Assembly: GCA_026419785.1 (NCBI GenBank)
Contig: JAODTK010005562.1
Location: 124,001 to 188,000 of the forward strand
Direction: 5' to 3'
DNA: 64,000 nt
Source: Sclerodactyla briareus
Taxonomy: Eukaryota; Echinodermata; Holothuroidea; Dendrochirotida; Sclerodactylidae
The first letter of the stretch is position 1. The number at the start of each line of letters is the position of its first letter. This document shows positions 62,770 through 64,000 of the stretch, in pieces. The notes beneath the pieces were generated by a model. That model did not search any database and was not told the DNA's origin. It was given only the letters and a program-made list of their open reading frames with translations. The position numbers and the translations under genes are program-made.

Positions 62770-63190
62770 TTCAAATTTCATACAAAAACTTGGTGAATAT
62801 GAGGTCATCTTCAGTCACGAGAACTTTCAACAAAGATTCGGGGTTCGTGGGTGGATTCATAATACCAGGTGGGGGTAGGTCCCCTTTAGTTCCGAAATTC
62901 AAACATGGATTTAGGGTGCACGGGAGGTTCATCCACGTATCTAATTCGTATAATTTACGCGTAATTCAAAAGTTTGTTTCGATGTTCACGAAGCTGGCTG
63001 GGTATGCCCGCGGTATGGTCCAATTCCATGCAATAAGTTCGGACATATTTATAGAAATTATAGTCACATTTCCCCAAAACTTGGTACTCCTTGGTAGACT
63101 ATTAGACTAGTATAGACATGTGTCAAAATGATCAAATCATTATGAATTTGAGGGAGTGGGGGGGGGCGATCGCCTTGTGTAACGTTTTAA
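62770..63190 (+). repeat. Dispersed repeat family 3 (copy 2)
   Basis: Shares 'acttggtgaatatgagg'-type and 'tagttccgaaattca' blocks, 'gcccg', and the closing 'gggcgatcgccttgtgtaac' with 31140-31935. The closing motif is the best conserved part. Confidence 0.6.
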
Positions 63191-64000
63191 CCAGTGGCAT
63201 ATAGGAACGGAATTTTGAGTGGGGTGATACCCCTCCCTTTGCAAAATGTTGCTTTCCTGTTGTGACCTTAGATTGCAGTTTGGGTTTGTTGTAAATATAG
63301 CCACTCCAAGACACTCACTTCATTTCCAGAAATAATTAGGCATTTTTCACGTTCTTAGATGCGACTGCACTCAGACTTGTGATGCTTTCTGGCCCCAAAA
63401 AGTTTTACCGAGCTTCTAACCTTATTATAACAGACCGTCAACATAGGCATACGGCCATTCCAATTAAGGGGGCAGGATATATTTGCCCGATTTTTGTAGT
63501 GGTAGTGGGTCACCGGAAGACTGATTTTTGGAAGTTTTTCGCCGGCATTTCATCGAAAATGCGGGGCCATTCAGCGAATATTCGGCCATTTGTTTTAAAT
63601 TTGCTCTTTCGCTGCCCAATTGTCTCACGAACTTTGGTCATTTTCCCGAACGAAATTTTCATCTCAGAAAAAATGTGCGCCAGTTGCCCCCCGCTGTACC
63701 ATGCCTGCTCGTACGCCTATATGACCACCAAGTCCGATGCGATTTGCGGCAGGCTCTGAATCTTGTGATTTCTTTTACTGATGCACGAGGGCGGGTAAAA
63801 GTAGTGGCATACCCACGAAGGGGGGGGGGGGCGGGGGTCGAAGAACCCCTGACCCAAGTGCCCAAATGAGTATGCCCAATAGGGGGGTGAGGCCACCCAA
63901 TTATAAGGGCGCACTTCCCATGGGTTCACGACCATCATCCCCCCCCCCAATCCAAACCCGCTCTGTGCGCGCCTGCGTGAGTGCCCTTCGTGTGGAGTGG
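63191..64000. other. No recognised gene; G-run at 63820-63831
   Basis: A 126-residue open frame (63379-63759) has no family resemblance, biased composition and no splice or initiation support. The G-rich region around 63820 is simple sequence. Confidence 0.45.

Noticed and set aside
62512-62796. Proline/serine-rich 94-residue open frame
   Set aside because: Lies in a 300-bp polypyrimidine tract that keeps the frame open by composition.
63379-63759. 126-residue open frame near the right end
   Set aside because: No recognised domain, no splice or promoter context, and overlapping frames of similar length.

Overview
This window looks like nuclear DNA from an animal, most likely a marine invertebrate deuterostome. 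Genes are sparse, with one multi-exon gene carrying kilobase introns with GT/AG borders. The rest is decayed LINEs, a tyrosine-recombinase retroelement fossil, microsatellites and a home-grown family of ~310-bp repeats. The recognisable host gene is CMAS (CMP-sialic acid synthetase), which favours a deuterostome. An echinoderm-like genome is my guess from the repeat style, not something the sequence proves.

Layout. 1-1951: fossil of a DIRS-like retroelement, cut by the window start, ending in its inverted-repeat region. 1952-4716: repeats, a foldback sequence and a LINE 3' end. 4717-20371: the last five recognisable exons of CMAS on the + strand (4717-4854, 7220-7414, 8673-8758, 17855-17986, 20104-20371). 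They cover the end of the cytidylyltransferase domain and the whole HAD-like C-terminal domain; the N-terminal exons lie left of the window. The introns hold LINE pieces, simple repeats and many copies of two dispersed repeat families. 20380-25190: a tandem duplication, a second tandem array split by a LINE, and more copies of the ~310-bp repeat.

25190-61996 is the most striking part and is almost certainly an assembly artefact. Block A (25190-35620) and block B (55798-61996) are ordinary sequence. The 20.2 kb between them (35620-55798) is a full second copy of A followed by B, in the same order and orientation. It is stretched by about 29% through inserted bases, mostly T and C runs. A and B share about 0.9 kb at their inner ends. 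This is what results when an uncorrected single-pass long read is pasted into a gap whose flanking contigs actually overlap. The real locus is probably about 15.7 kb here, and every open reading frame in 35620-55798 should be ignored.

61997-64000: unique-looking sequence with a 300-bp pyrimidine-rich tract and a second copy of a repeat seen at 31.2-31.9 kb.

All five CMAS exons carry a frame interruption although splice sites and protein motifs are well kept. With the bad gap fill nearby, leftover indel errors are the simplest explanation, though a decaying gene copy cannot be excluded. I found no operon, CRISPR array, tRNA or rRNA gene, and nothing I can honestly call a new biological system.
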